Shown: positions 52,584 to 62,133, counted from the stretch's first letter. The stretch is DNA of 64,000 nt from Anaerococcus lactolyticus ATCC 51172 (GCF_000156575.1 NZ_GG666046.1:66213-130212); one strand, 5' to 3'. Numbers and translations are program-made. Notes: generated by a model from the letters alone, not told the origin.

Positions 52584-53066
52584 ATGACAATTGCATTAAT
52601 GAGAGTTGATAATAGGTTATTGCATGGTCAAGTAGCGATTAGTTGGTCAAACCATCTTGGGATTAATACCATACTAATAGCTAATGATGAGGTTAAGAAC
52701 GACAAAACAAAGGCGATGATTTATGATTTGGCAAAACCAGCCAATACAAGACTCTATGTGAGGGGCTTAGAAGAATCTTGTGATATAGTTGAAAAATTTA
52801 AAGATTCTCAAAAAAGCCATGTTTTAGTAATAGTTTCAAATATAAAGGATGCCTATTATTTAGCAAATGAATCAAAAGGATCAATACAGCATATAAATGT
52901 AGGAGGTTTGAATAAGGTGGATAATAAAGAAAAATTAAGTGAGAACGTATATCTAGATCAATACGAAATAGAGATGATTAAAGAATTGAAATCTAAGAAT
53001 ATAAAAGTTGAATTTAGGATGTTGCCACACGACAACGAAAAAAGTCTAGAAGATTTTAGTAAATAG
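52584..53066 (+). CDS. PTS mannose/sorbose-family IIB component
   Basis: A 160-residue cytoplasmic IIB protein. The phosphorylated histidine lies in MRVDNRLLHGQV (His15). It passes phosphate from IIA to the sugar held by IIC/IID. AAGGAGG precedes the ATG. The substrate cannot be read from IIB. With the SIS enzyme downstream, an amino sugar or glycated amino acid is plausible. Confidence 0.92.
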   Translation: MTIALMRVDNRLLHGQVAISWSNHLGINTILIANDEVKNDKTKAMIYDLAKPANTRLYVRGLEESCDIVEKFKDSQKSHVLVIVSNIKDAYYLANESKGSIQHINVGGLNKVDNKEKLSENVYLDQYEIEMIKELKSKNIKVEFRMLPHDNEKSLEDFSK

Positions 53067-53074
53067 GAGATTTT

Positions 53075-53857
53075 ATGTTTATTCAAGCATTATTGATAGG
53101 AATTGTCTCTGGCATAGGAATTCTTGATGGAAGAATACTAGGACAACTTATGCTAGATAGGCCACTTGTTCTAGGAGCACTTGTTGGATTAATATTAGGT
53201 GACTTAAAGTCAGGAATAATTATAGGGGCACAATTAGAGCTTATTTGGATGGGGGTTGCTGGTATTGGCGCTGCAACTCCTCCAGATATTGTTACCGGAG
53301 GAGTTTTAGGAACTGCTTTTGCTATTATTTCTGGTAAGGGAGCTGAAATAGCCCTAGCTGTTGCAGTACCTATATCAGTATTAGCACAATCGCTAGGTGT
53401 ACTTGTAAGAATAATAAATGCATACTACAGTCATAAAGCTGACCGATATGCTATTGAGAGAAATTATAAAGGATTAGCACTTTGTATGTGGATACCTGCT
53501 TTCTTATTTTTCTTAAGCACTTTCCTACCAACATTTTTAGCTATGCTATTAGGAGCCGAGCATGTAAGCGCCTTTATTAACTCAATTCCAAAAGTTGTAT
53601 TAGATGGATTATCAGTAGCTGGAAAATTACTGCCTGCTATAGGATTTGCCCTATTAATGGATATGTTATGGTCTAAGAAAGTTGCTCCATTCTTCTTTGT
53701 TGGATTTCTATTAGCGTCATACTTTAATGTAAACATCACTGGTATAGCATTAATTATTGCAGCAATTGCAATGATAATAGAATTCTATATAAAAGATGAT
53801 AAACAAGCAGTAGTTGTATCAGATAATTTAGTGGAAGGAGATATAGATTTTGAATAA
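53075..53857 (+). CDS. PTS mannose/sorbose-family IIC component
   Basis: A 260-residue membrane IIC permease with about eight hydrophobic segments. AQLELIWMGVAGIGAATPPDIVTGGVLGTAFAI is typical of the AgaC/SorC type. It starts eight bases after IIB and overlaps IID by eight. Together with IID it forms the sugar channel. Confidence 0.92.
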   Translation: MFIQALLIGIVSGIGILDGRILGQLMLDRPLVLGALVGLILGDLKSGIIIGAQLELIWMGVAGIGAATPPDIVTGGVLGTAFAIISGKGAEIALAVAVPISVLAQSLGVLVRIINAYYSHKADRYAIERNYKGLALCMWIPAFLFFLSTFLPTFLAMLLGAEHVSAFINSIPKVVLDGLSVAGKLLPAIGFALLMDMLWSKKVAPFFFVGFLLASYFNVNITGIALIIAAIAMIIEFYIKDDKQAVVVSDNLVEGDIDFE

Positions 53858-54653
53858 TAAGGTTAATAAAAAAGATCTTAATAAAGTATTTTGGAGATCA
53901 TTTGCTCTACAGGGCGCATTTAATTATGAACGTATGCAGAATATTGGATATATGTACTCTATGTTACCAGTTATAAAAAGAGTATATAAAGACAATGATG
54001 TTGAAGAAACAAGAGCTATACAAAGACACTTAGAAATATTTAATACTACTCCTGCTGTTTCACCATTTATTATGGGTGTGTCAGCTGCAATGGAACAAGA
54101 AAATTCAATAAATTCAGATTTTAATGAAGAATCTATCAATGCTGTCAAAGCATCTTTAATGGGACCTCTTGCAGGTATAGGAGATTCTATATTTTGGGGG
54201 ACATTAAGAGTTATAGCAGCTGGAATTGGAATATCATTTGCCAGCCAAGGAAATATAGTTGGACCTCTAATCTTTTTGCTACTTTATAATATTCCACATA
54301 TATTAGTTAGGGTTTTTGGTTTAAAATTTGGTTTTGATTTGGGAGTCAATTCTCTTGAAAAAATTCACAAAAATGGAGTCATGGATAAACTTATGTCTGT
54401 TGCAAGCATCATTGGATTGACAGTAGTTGGTGCAATGGTAGCTACAATGTTAGATATTAATACTCCTTTATCATGGAATATTAGTGGAGCAGATGTCGTA
54501 GTTCAAGACATATTAGATCAAATTTTACCAAATCTTTTGGCACTAGTAGTTACATTTTTGACATTTAAATCTATTAAAAAACACAGTGTTGCAAAAATAA
54601 CTGTATTTATGCTAATTGGCGGAATGATTTTACATTTTATTGGAATTATTTAG
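53850..54653 (+). CDS. PTS mannose/sorbose-family IID component
   Basis: A 267-residue IID protein with the N-terminal FWRSFALQGAFNYERMQNIGYMYSM signature and GPLAGIGDSIFWGT in the middle, ending in two C-terminal helices. The start codon is TTG at 53850 after GGAG, inside the IIC 3' end. No gene for a IIA (EIIA-Man) domain occurs in this operon, so phosphate must come from a IIA encoded elsewhere. Confidence 0.92.
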   Translation: MNNKVNKKDLNKVFWRSFALQGAFNYERMQNIGYMYSMLPVIKRVYKDNDVEETRAIQRHLEIFNTTPAVSPFIMGVSAAMEQENSINSDFNEESINAVKASLMGPLAGIGDSIFWGTLRVIAAGIGISFASQGNIVGPLIFLLLYNIPHILVRVFGLKFGFDLGVNSLEKIHKNGVMDKLMSVASIIGLTVVGAMVATMLDINTPLSWNISGADVVVQDILDQILPNLLALVVTFLTFKSIKKHSVAKITVFMLIGGMILHFIGII

Positions 54654-54663
54654 GGGAAGAAAA

Positions 54664-55701
54664 ATGAAAATTATTGAATATATAAAAGAAACACCGAAAT
54701 ATTTAAATCATATAATTGACCAATCAGAGTCAACTTTTGAATCAGTGGCTGAGCTAGATTTTGATGAGCTATATATAACTGGTTCCGGTACAAGTTTTAA
54801 TGCTGCATTGGATGTAAAATATTATATTCAAAAAATTCTCAATAAAAAGGTTGTTGTATTAAATACTTTTGATATAGATGATTTAAAATTTGGTGATGAG
54901 AAAAAAATACTAATTGGAATATCACAAAGTGGAAGTAGTTATTCTACTCTCCAAGCATTAAAAATTGCAAATAAAATGGGAATAACTACAGCATCAATGA
55001 CTGGTGAAGAAACTTCTATTATTGATGATGAAGCATCTTATAATTATCAAATAAAATGCGGTGAAGAAAAAGCTGGAGCTAAGACAAAGGGATATTTTTG
55101 CACTAAGCTAAATTTAATATTATTTGCATTAATATATGGAAAGACTCACGACATCATTGGTGAAGATGTATTCGATGGAGAAGTCAATAATTTAAGAGAA
55201 GACTTCGAAAAAATAGAAATAAATATTGAAAATTCTTTAAATTGGGTTGAATTAAATAAGGATAAATTTAAAGAAATAAAAGAGATAAAAGTTGTTAGTG
55301 CTTATAATCAATATGGAGACGTTGAAGAATCTGCTTTAAAATTATTAGAAGCTATGAGAATACCGGTTAGTGGATACGAAATGGAGCAGTTCATTCATGG
55401 AATTTATAATAGCACAAACAGTGAAACTAATGTCTTTATATTAGATGATGGTTCAGAAGAAAGGTTTGATAATTTAAAAAAGGTATTACAACAATGGACT
55501 GAACAAGTTTATATAATTTCAGAAAAAGAAAATGCTGATTTTAAAATTATTAACTCCAAAAATTCTAGTTCAAAACATTTCAGTTATATAATTCCTATTT
55601 GGGTAATTTGTGCTGAAATACCCGAATTAAAAGGAATAAATCCAGAGATTCCTCTAGATCCGAAATTCCATATTAAAATGAATAGTAAAAAATTATCATA
55701 G
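54664..55701 (+). CDS. SIS-domain phosphosugar enzyme (deglycase/isomerase type)
   Basis: A 345-residue protein with two SIS domains: TGSGTSFNAALDVKYY (about 37-52) and ISQSGSSYSTLQALK (about 91-105) in the first, and a second half ending in GINPEIPLDPKFH. It resembles the isomerase half of GlmS and fructoselysine-6-phosphate deglycase-like enzymes, acting on the 6-phosphate made by the PTS. There is no glutaminase domain. The start at 54664 follows GGGGAAG, and an extension into the IID gene is rejected. Confidence 0.82.
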   Translation: MKIIEYIKETPKYLNHIIDQSESTFESVAELDFDELYITGSGTSFNAALDVKYYIQKILNKKVVVLNTFDIDDLKFGDEKKILIGISQSGSSYSTLQALKIANKMGITTASMTGEETSIIDDEASYNYQIKCGEEKAGAKTKGYFCTKLNLILFALIYGKTHDIIGEDVFDGEVNNLREDFEKIEINIENSLNWVELNKDKFKEIKEIKVVSAYNQYGDVEESALKLLEAMRIPVSGYEMEQFIHGIYNSTNSETNVFILDDGSEERFDNLKKVLQQWTEQVYIISEKENADFKIINSKNSSSKHFSYIIPIWVICAEIPELKGINPEIPLDPKFHIKMNSKKLS

Positions 55702-55768
55702 CTTAAGATTGCATATAGTTTATCTTATATAGATTCAATCATTAGGATAAATATATTTTAAAGAAAAT

Positions 55769-55816
55769 AAATAGTGTTGGTAAAAGAAAGATGAATTTTG
55801 CCAACACTATTTTTTT
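55769..55816 (+). terminator. Terminator of PTS-SIS operon
   Basis: AAATAGTGTTGG (55769-55780) pairs with CCAACACTATTT (55801-55812) across a 20-base loop, followed by T's. Confidence 0.75.
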
Positions 55817-55890
55817 GAAAAAGATTTGAAATTTAATATTGTATATCTAAGATCCTAAATATTAATAGCATATTTATATTAGTATTTATT

Positions 55891-56430
55891 TTAATTCAAA
55901 TTCTTCATCTCATCAAAGGGGTAAACTCTGTAAATTGCCCTGCCTAGGAAATTAGTTTCGTGGACTGGGCCGAATTTTCTTGAGTCGTTTGATTTTGGCC
56001 TGTTATCGCCCACCATGAAGTACTCATCGTAGCCTAGGAACCACTGATTTTCACCCTTACTTTCAGTAAAATCTCCTGTTGTGTAATATGGTTCGTCAAG
56101 TTCATCACCATTTATATAAAACATTCCATCCTTAAGGTCGACTTGGTCTCCTGGCATGCCGATTATTCTTTTTACATAAAGTTTATTTTCTGTTGGGCTA
56201 TGAAAGATTATCACATCCCCACGCTTATATTTGTGGGTGATATTTCTCGAGATTTTTTCAACCACAACCAGGTCATCAGTAAAGAGGGTATTTTCCATAG
56301 AATGTCCCGAAATGCGGGTAAGGTCTATTATGAAAAACTTTATGAAAAATGTAATCAAAAGGGCAATGGCAATGGTCTTCACCCAGTCTAAGATTTCTTT
56401 TAATATTTTTTTGATTTTTGATTCTGTCAT
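55891..56430 (-). CDS. lepB: Signal peptidase I
   Basis: A 179-residue type I signal peptidase with one N-terminal membrane helix (about 15-38). The catalytic Ser is in SGHSMENTL (about Ser44) and the catalytic Lys in YVKRIIGMPGD; VGDNRPKSNDSR is the third conserved box. It removes signal peptides from exported proteins on the outer face of the membrane. It is monocistronic. The 196 bases between it and the next gene hold only AT-rich spacer and a terminator. Confidence 0.95.
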   Translation of the reverse strand: MTESKIKKILKEILDWVKTIAIALLITFFIKFFIIDLTRISGHSMENTLFTDDLVVVEKISRNITHKYKRGDVIIFHSPTENKLYVKRIIGMPGDQVDLKDGMFYINGDELDEPYYTTGDFTESKGENQWFLGYDEYFMVGDNRPKSNDSRKFGPVHETNFLGRAIYRVYPFDEMKNLN

Positions 56431-56590
56431 ATTTTTTATTTAACACTTACATAGGCAAGTAAAAATGTTAAATGTCCCCCAATTTATCACTAATAAATAA
56501 CTAATTAAAGTAATTATAGCATATAAATAAGCTTTTTACAAAAATATATATTTATAATTTTGATTCGCAAGATCTTAGTTAATTTCAAAT

Positions 56591-56619
56591 AAAAAAGCCA
56601 GCGCCATTTGGCACTGACC
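56591..56619 (-). terminator. Terminator of flavoprotein gene
   Basis: On the minus strand CAGTGCC and GGCGCTG pair around a short loop and end in TTTTTT, directly after the stop at 56627. Confidence 0.75.
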
Positions 56620-56626
56620 TTTATTC

Positions 56627-57808
56627 TTATAGACCGAATATTTCCCCACCGAGTTTGGTTTCTTTTGGGTCTATTCCTTCAAAGACTATTTTTTTAACGT
56701 CCATTTGGTATTTGATATCTCCCCAAAGGATGCCACCTACAAATTTATCGCTATTTTTAAATAATTTGTAGATTTTTTCTCCGTCTTCTTTTTTGACTTC
56801 TTCTATGCCATCACCTGCGTTTTGGCCTGCTGAAAATAGCTTGATGTCGCCTAGCATGAGGGTTGAGAATGGTTTTGGTTTCTCGTACAATTTATTATCA
56901 CCAGTCATGTTTGCGCCGGCAATCTTACCCATTTCCATAGATGCTGTCCAAAGACCTATTGAGAAGTTTCCTATTTGAGCAACGTCGCCTGCAGCGTAGA
57001 TGTCCTCATTTTCTACTTGTAGGTTTTCGCCAACAAGGATGCCCCTGTCTGTGGCAAGGCCTGAATTTTTAGCAATATCAATATTTGCCCTAATACCTGC
57101 TTGGATCATGATAGCATCAGCTTCTAATTCTGTGCCGTCAGTTAGTTTTAGACCGCAAACAGCGCCGTCTTTTACTAGGATTTCTTCGCTAAACTTGCCT
57201 GTTAGGGTCTTCATGCCCATATCATTTAGGGCTTTTTCTAATTTTTGTGATAAGTCCTTGTCAAGTTGGCGAGCTAGTAGGTAGTCGAAGGCTTCAACTA
57301 TGGTAATTTCAATACCTAATTGAGAAATTGAGTTTGCTGCTTCAAGGCCTAGGATACCACCACCGATGATTATTAGTTTCTTTTTGTTGGCTAGGTAGGC
57401 TTTGAAGTTTTTGAGGTCTTCTGAGCTTCTTATAGCAAATACTCCCTTAGCATCAGCGTTTTTGATAGGTGGCACAAAGGCGCGAGATCCGGTTGCTATT
57501 AAAAGCTTGCCGTATTCAAATTCTTCACCATCTTTGCTTATTACTTTTTTATTTTCTTTGTCAATTTTTTCGGCATGGGTGTTTAGTTTTACTTCGATTT
57601 TTCTTTCCCCATACCAAGTTTCTTTTTTTACAAGAATTTCTTCATCTGTATAGTCTTTGGCAATTAATTCTGAAAGACGAGTCCTCCAATATGTATGGCC
57701 ATTTTCATCAGTGAGTATCAAAATAGAGCCTTTGTCGTCGTTTTTTCTAATTTCTTCAGCTGCTGAAAGACCACAGATTCCGTTTCCTATAATTAAATAA
57801 TCGTACAT
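56627..57808 (-). CDS. NAD(P)H-dependent FAD oxidoreductase
   Basis: A 393-residue pyridine nucleotide-disulfide-type flavoprotein. The FAD motif LIIGNGICGLSAAEE (about 5-19), the NAD motif IIIGGGILGLEAANS (about 145-159) and the second FAD motif IYAAGDVAQ are clear. There is no redox CxxxxC, so it is of the rubredoxin reductase/nitrite reductase-like (NirB N-terminal) type. The electron acceptor is unknown and no rubredoxin gene adjoins it. It is monocistronic. Confidence 0.9.
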   Translation of the reverse strand: MYDYLIIGNGICGLSAAEEIRKNDDKGSILILTDENGHTYWRTRLSELIAKDYTDEEILVKKETWYGERKIEVKLNTHAEKIDKENKKVISKDGEEFEYGKLLIATGSRAFVPPIKNADAKGVFAIRSSEDLKNFKAYLANKKKLIIIGGGILGLEAANSISQLGIEITIVEAFDYLLARQLDKDLSQKLEKALNDMGMKTLTGKFSEEILVKDGAVCGLKLTDGTELEADAIMIQAGIRANIDIAKNSGLATDRGILVGENLQVENEDIYAAGDVAQIGNFSIGLWTASMEMGKIAGANMTGDNKLYEKPKPFSTLMLGDIKLFSAGQNAGDGIEEVKKEDGEKIYKLFKNSDKFVGGILWGDIKYQMDVKKIVFEGIDPKETKLGGEIFGL

Positions 57809-57907
57809 TTTTTATCCTTCCTGTCTATTAGTTAAGAATATTATATCACTTTGAAAGTCGCTTTCCAATCCTAAAGCCAGCTTTCCTTATTAAGGTATAA
57901 TGTTTGT

Positions 57908-58408
57908 ATGAGAAAAGCAGGAATTAAGGATATTAAAAAAATAGAAAAAATAATAGATAAGGCTAAAAAATCTTTGAAAAAAGATGGGATTGATCAGTGG
58001 CAGATTGAATCAATGAATGAAAAATTTTTGCTAGGGCAAATTGAAACTGGCAAGGCTTATGTTTTTGGAAATGAAGAGGAGATTCTTGCATATTGTTTTT
58101 TGTCAGACGAGAAGGAAGAGGCATATAAGGTTTGGGAAGGTGACTTTGAAGGAAAAAATCCTCTTACAATTCACACATTTGCTGTAGATACTGCCGCTAC
58201 CCAAAGGGGAATTGCTACAAAATTTTTTATTGCCATCATAAGGCATGCCGAAAAAAATTCTTTCGATGCCTTAAGGATTGATACCCACGAGGATAATTTC
58301 AAGATGCGTGGTCTAATCAATAAATTAGGTTTTAGGAAAATTGGGCAAATTTTCATCGACGAGGAAGGGGTAAAAAAGCCTAGGATTTGCTATGAGAGAT
58401 TGTTATGA
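57908..58408 (+). CDS. GNAT-family acetyltransferase
   Basis: A 166-residue GNAT N-acetyltransferase. The acetyl-CoA loop reads TQRGIATKFF (about 97-106) and NKLGFRKIG marks the C-terminal strand-helix of the fold. Substrate unknown. The ATG lies seven bases after a TATAAT (57896-57901) with no ribosome site, suggesting a leaderless mRNA. The stop overlaps the helicase gene by four bases (ATGA). Confidence 0.85.
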   Translation: MRKAGIKDIKKIEKIIDKAKKSLKKDGIDQWQIESMNEKFLLGQIETGKAYVFGNEEEILAYCFLSDEKEEAYKVWEGDFEGKNPLTIHTFAVDTAATQRGIATKFFIAIIRHAEKNSFDALRIDTHEDNFKMRGLINKLGFRKIGQIFIDEEGVKKPRICYERLL

Positions 58409-60966
58409 TAAATGAAAGTCAAAGGATAATTATAGAAAAGGCCAGGACGCCTGCTGCTGTTATTGCAGGGCCAGGCACAGGAAAGACCTATACAATTGTA
58501 AAAAAAGTTATTTCTCTGATTAAAAACGAGGGTATAAGTCCCAATAGGATTTTGCTTACTACCTTCACCAAAAAAGCTGCTAGCGAGCTTCAAACTAGGA
58601 TTATTTCTGAATTCAAAGCCGAGGGGATTAAGACTGAACTTAAGGATATGATGATTGGAAATTTCCACTCTCTTGCTCTTGATTTTCTTGAAAAATACCC
58701 ATCACTTAATAGGCCTTTTTTGGATTCCAAGGTAATTGACCAAGTCCTTGAGGGATACTTGATAGAAAAAAATCTGGCACGTTATAAAAATATCGAAGAC
58801 TATGAAAAATACATCACCTATAACCACTCCTGGTCCATCAAGGGAATTTATGAGGAAATTACCAACAAGCTTATGGATGTGGACAAGCTTTTAAAGTCTG
58901 AAAATCCAAGGGAAGTCTTCGCTGGAAAAATTTTTAAAACTCACGAAAGGCTCCTTAAAGAAAACAACCTAATTAATTTCCAGATGATCCTGAGGGATTT
59001 TTACCTGCTTCTAAAAGACCCTGTAAGGGGCGAGGAAATTCGTAAAGGCATTGATTTTGTAATTGTTGACGAATACCAAGATACAAATTATATCCAACAG
59101 GAAATTGCCTTTAACCTGGTCAGAGATAAGGAAATCATGGTTTTTGGCGATGATGACCAGTCCTTATATTCTTTTAGGGGGGCAGATCCTAGAAACCTTA
59201 CAGAATTTTCTGATAATTTTTTCAAAAAGAAGGGTCACAAGGCCTACACCTATAAACTAGACATAAATTATAGGTCCAACCAAGCTATTATAGAAAAGTC
59301 ATTGAAGTGGCTTGATAACAAAGATTATGCTGGTGAAAATAAAAAAACTTTGAGGTCTGTCGACAAGGAAAAAAATCCAAACACAATCGTAAGGGCCAGG
59401 GCAAATGAATTAAAAAACCTTGCAACAATAATAAGGATTTTAAAACAGGATATAAATCTCGGCCAGATTGCCTTTTTATTCCCGTCTTTAAACCACGCTT
59501 ATGTGTCAAAACTTCAAGCTTATTTTGAAAAGGCTGGCATCAGGGTTTTGAATAAAAAATCTTCTGAATTTTTTAGGCGAGATGAGATAAGGGGTTTTAT
59601 TTACCTTATCATGAACCTTGCTGAAATTAAAACTTTCTATGAGGACCCATCCACAATTTATGGAGCCTTTGCAAAAAATAAGGCCAAGTATAAAAATTAT
59701 TTATATTATTTGACCAGGGATGAGATTTTCAAGGAAGATAAGGAAATCCAAAATTTTATAGCTAGTGAAAAGGAAAATAATCTTCCCCTAACAAGTTTGT
59801 TTTATAAGGCGATGGGCCTTGAATATTTTAGGAAATTTTTAATAATGGATGAAGAAGACCTTGATGGGGCCAGGGTACTTGGCAATATTTCAACGATGAT
59901 AAACCTTGCCAAGGACTTTGATGAAATTTTTAAAAATGAAAATCCTAAGGACCACTATAAGGAATTTATAAATTCTTATTTAGAATACCTCTTTGTTTCA
60001 AGAGCTATAGAAGAATATGCAAATATTGACAGTCACAAGGATGCAGTTAACTTTATGACCATCCACCAGGCCAAGGGCTTAGAGTTTGAAGTTGTCTTTA
60101 TATCTGGTCTTTTCGATTCTCCAAAGCCTGCTAAACCAGGATTTTTAGAAAAGCCTGACCCAAATGATTTTTCTTATGTAAAAGATTTTTATAGGAAGTA
60201 TTATACAGGTTTTACCAGGGCAAAAAATCTCTTGGTCCTCCTTGATAATAGTGAAGATTATAAGCTAAGTAAGTTCTCAGAATCTTTCCCAAGAACCTCT
60301 CTCCTAAAGAGCCTTGCCTTTGAAAGGAGCGAGGAAAAGAAGGAAAAGAAAGTCCTTGCCTACACTACAGACATAGAAGTCTTTAAGACTTGCTCTTTAA
60401 AATATAGGTTTGTAAGAAAACTTAATTTTAGGTCGCTAAATACAAGGGCTCTAAGCTTTGGTACCAACACTCACAAGCTTGCAGAATACTATGCGCTCTT
60501 GCCGAAAGATAAAGCAAAGCTTTTAGATTTTCTAGAAAATAATCCTGAATATCAGGAACCTATCGAAAATTTTATCAAGAGAGATTTTAAAATCACAGGT
60601 GTTGAGACAAATTATAAACTCGATAGAAATTTTTACATCCTCCAAGGTAAGGTCGATATAAGTCTTGAGGATGGGTCAATCCTAGATATAAAAACTGGAT
60701 CTTATAATGAAGATTTTATCTCAGCCTACAAGGGCCAACTTATGACCTACCGTCATTTAATTTTAGGCAACCACCATCCTTTAAATAAAATGTACTTATA
60801 TTTTATTGAAGAAGACAGGCTCATAGAAATTGAAGTAACAGATTTTGATATCAATGAGATCGATAAAATTGCAAGGATGATTGATAGAAACATTGGCTAC
60901 AGGCGAACTGACGATGTCGAAGCCTGCAAATTTTGCCAGATGAAATATTTTTGCAAGAGAAATTGA
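58405..60966 (+). CDS. UvrD-like helicase with C-terminal Cas4/RecB-type nuclease
   Basis: An 853-residue protein. The SF1A helicase core has Walker A AGPGTGKTYT (about 21-30), TTFTKKAA, VDEYQDTN (about 219-226), GDDDQSLYSFRGA, and TIHQAKGLEFEVVF. The C-terminal nuclease domain (about 655-853) has LQGKVDISLEDGSILDIKTG, the PD-(D/E)xK core, and cysteines at TCSLKYRF (about 662) and in CKFCQMKYFC at the very end, an arrangement like the AddB/Cas4 iron-sulfur cluster. It likely processes DNA ends in repair. It overlaps the GNAT gene. Confidence 0.88.
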   Translation: MINESQRIIIEKARTPAAVIAGPGTGKTYTIVKKVISLIKNEGISPNRILLTTFTKKAASELQTRIISEFKAEGIKTELKDMMIGNFHSLALDFLEKYPSLNRPFLDSKVIDQVLEGYLIEKNLARYKNIEDYEKYITYNHSWSIKGIYEEITNKLMDVDKLLKSENPREVFAGKIFKTHERLLKENNLINFQMILRDFYLLLKDPVRGEEIRKGIDFVIVDEYQDTNYIQQEIAFNLVRDKEIMVFGDDDQSLYSFRGADPRNLTEFSDNFFKKKGHKAYTYKLDINYRSNQAIIEKSLKWLDNKDYAGENKKTLRSVDKEKNPNTIVRARANELKNLATIIRILKQDINLGQIAFLFPSLNHAYVSKLQAYFEKAGIRVLNKKSSEFFRRDEIRGFIYLIMNLAEIKTFYEDPSTIYGAFAKNKAKYKNYLYYLTRDEIFKEDKEIQNFIASEKENNLPLTSLFYKAMGLEYFRKFLIMDEEDLDGARVLGNISTMINLAKDFDEIFKNENPKDHYKEFINSYLEYLFVSRAIEEYANIDSHKDAVNFMTIHQAKGLEFEVVFISGLFDSPKPAKPGFLEKPDPNDFSYVKDFYRKYYTGFTRAKNLLVLLDNSEDYKLSKFSESFPRTSLLKSLAFERSEEKKEKKVLAYTTDIEVFKTCSLKYRFVRKLNFRSLNTRALSFGTNTHKLAEYYALLPKDKAKLLDFLENNPEYQEPIENFIKRDFKITGVETNYKLDRNFYILQGKVDISLEDGSILDIKTGSYNEDFISAYKGQLMTYRHLILGNHHPLNKMYLYFIEEDRLIEIEVTDFDINEIDKIARMIDRNIGYRRTDDVEACKFCQMKYFCKRN

Positions 60967-61006
60967 AAGTCATCTACTATGTAATACAATATAGATAGGA
61001 GGGCCT

Positions 61007-61333
61007 ATGATAGATACACAAATGTTAAAGGGGCTTATTGACGGAATAATCCTCCATATAATAAAAAACAAGGAAACTTATGGCTACGAAATCATAGAAG
61101 AACTTAAGTTAAATGGGTTTTATAATATGACAGAAGGCACGGTTTATCCAATACTCACCAGGCTAATTAAAAAGGGTTTAATCTTGGGCATTTTTAAGGA
61201 ATCGACCAAGGGCCCTAAGAGAAAATATTATTATATTACTGACAAGGGCAGGGATTATTTGAAAGGTTTTTACAAGTCCTATGAGAGTCTAAAGGCTGCC
61301 ATGGACAATGTTTTAGAAAAGGGAAATAAATGA
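61007..61333 (+). CDS. PadR-family transcriptional regulator
   Basis: A 108-residue PadR-type winged helix regulator. KETYGYEIIEELKLNGFYNMTEGTVYPILTRLIKKGLI is the family signature, followed by the KRKYYYITDKG wing. PadR proteins often control multidrug exporters; none is adjacent. The GATAGGAGGG site precedes the start, and the stop overlaps the pseudouridine synthase start (ATGA), so it may simply be co-transcribed. Confidence 0.92.
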   Translation: MIDTQMLKGLIDGIILHIIKNKETYGYEIIEELKLNGFYNMTEGTVYPILTRLIKKGLILGIFKESTKGPKRKYYYITDKGRDYLKGFYKSYESLKAAMDNVLEKGNK

Positions 61334-62028
61334 GAGTAGATAAGATGATAGGAAATACTGGTCTTGATACCAGGAAAAATATAAAAAGAAATGCCAAAAA
61401 AGGGGCGCTGGTAATAAATGGCGAAATAGTAAAAGATTCTTCAGTTAAGGTAGATCCTCTTGTAGACGAAGTATTTTACATGGGCCACTTTGTAGAATAT
61501 ATAGAAAATCTCTACCTAATCCTAAACAAGCCATCAGGAGTTTTATCTGCTACTCAAGATGCTGAAGAAACAGTAATCGACCTCTTAGATGATTTTTATA
61601 AAAATTACGACTTATCCATAGCAGGCAGGCTTGATAAGGACACAACAGGTCTAATAATTTTGTCGACAGACGGGAAATTTATCCATAAGATAACCAGCCC
61701 AAATTCACATATCACAAAAACCTATGAGGTCAAAACCCGCGATCCTATCGCAGAAAATTTGAAAGAAGAATTTAAAAAGGGAGTCTACATCAAAGAAGAC
61801 GATTACACAGCAAGACCAGCAGAACTAACAATAACTGGCGAGAAGGAAGCTATTGTAAAAGTCACAGAAGGCAAATACCACTTAGTAAAGAGACTATTTT
61901 CTAATCTTGGAAATGAGGTGGTTGGCTTAAAGAGAACTGCTATTGGCAAACTTGTTTTAGATCCATATCTAAAAGAAGGAGACTACAGAGAACTAACTGA
62001 AGCCGAACTAGAACTTTTTGATTTTTAA
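61330..62028 (+). CDS. RsuA-family rRNA pseudouridine synthase
   Basis: A 232-residue pseudouridine synthase of the RsuA/RluB group. A short S4 domain (about 1-55) precedes the catalytic domain with LNKPSGVLSATQD and the active-site loop AGRLDKDTTGLIILSTDG (Asp about residue 99). It isomerises a specific uridine in rRNA, probably 16S for this size class. It is the last gene of the padR pair, and about 70 bases later begins the glycerol leader. Confidence 0.9.
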   Translation: MRVDKMIGNTGLDTRKNIKRNAKKGALVINGEIVKDSSVKVDPLVDEVFYMGHFVEYIENLYLILNKPSGVLSATQDAEETVIDLLDDFYKNYDLSIAGRLDKDTTGLIILSTDGKFIHKITSPNSHITKTYEVKTRDPIAENLKEEFKKGVYIKEDDYTARPAELTITGEKEAIVKVTEGKYHLVKRLFSNLGNEVVGLKRTAIGKLVLDPYLKEGDYRELTEAELELFDF

Positions 62029-62102
62029 AATTTGATTTATGAAAACACTTGCAAAAATTGCCTGAGTGTGATAACATAAATTTGTATTATTAATATTTAG
62101 AG

Positions 62103-62133
62103 AAGCGGGCTTGATTAATTTTGGGCTCGTTTT
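62103..62133 (+). promoter_or_regulatory. GlpP-type leader hairpin of glycerol genes
   Basis: AAGCGGGCTT (62103-62112) pairs with GGGCTCGTTT (62123-62132), with some G-T pairs, and ends in TTTT, directly before glpP. The AGAGAAGCGGGCTTG segment resembles leaders of other Firmicutes glycerol operons that are read through with GlpP and glycerol-3-phosphate. TTGCAA (62049-62054), 17 bp, TAACAT (62072-62077) is a possible promoter. Confidence 0.55.
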
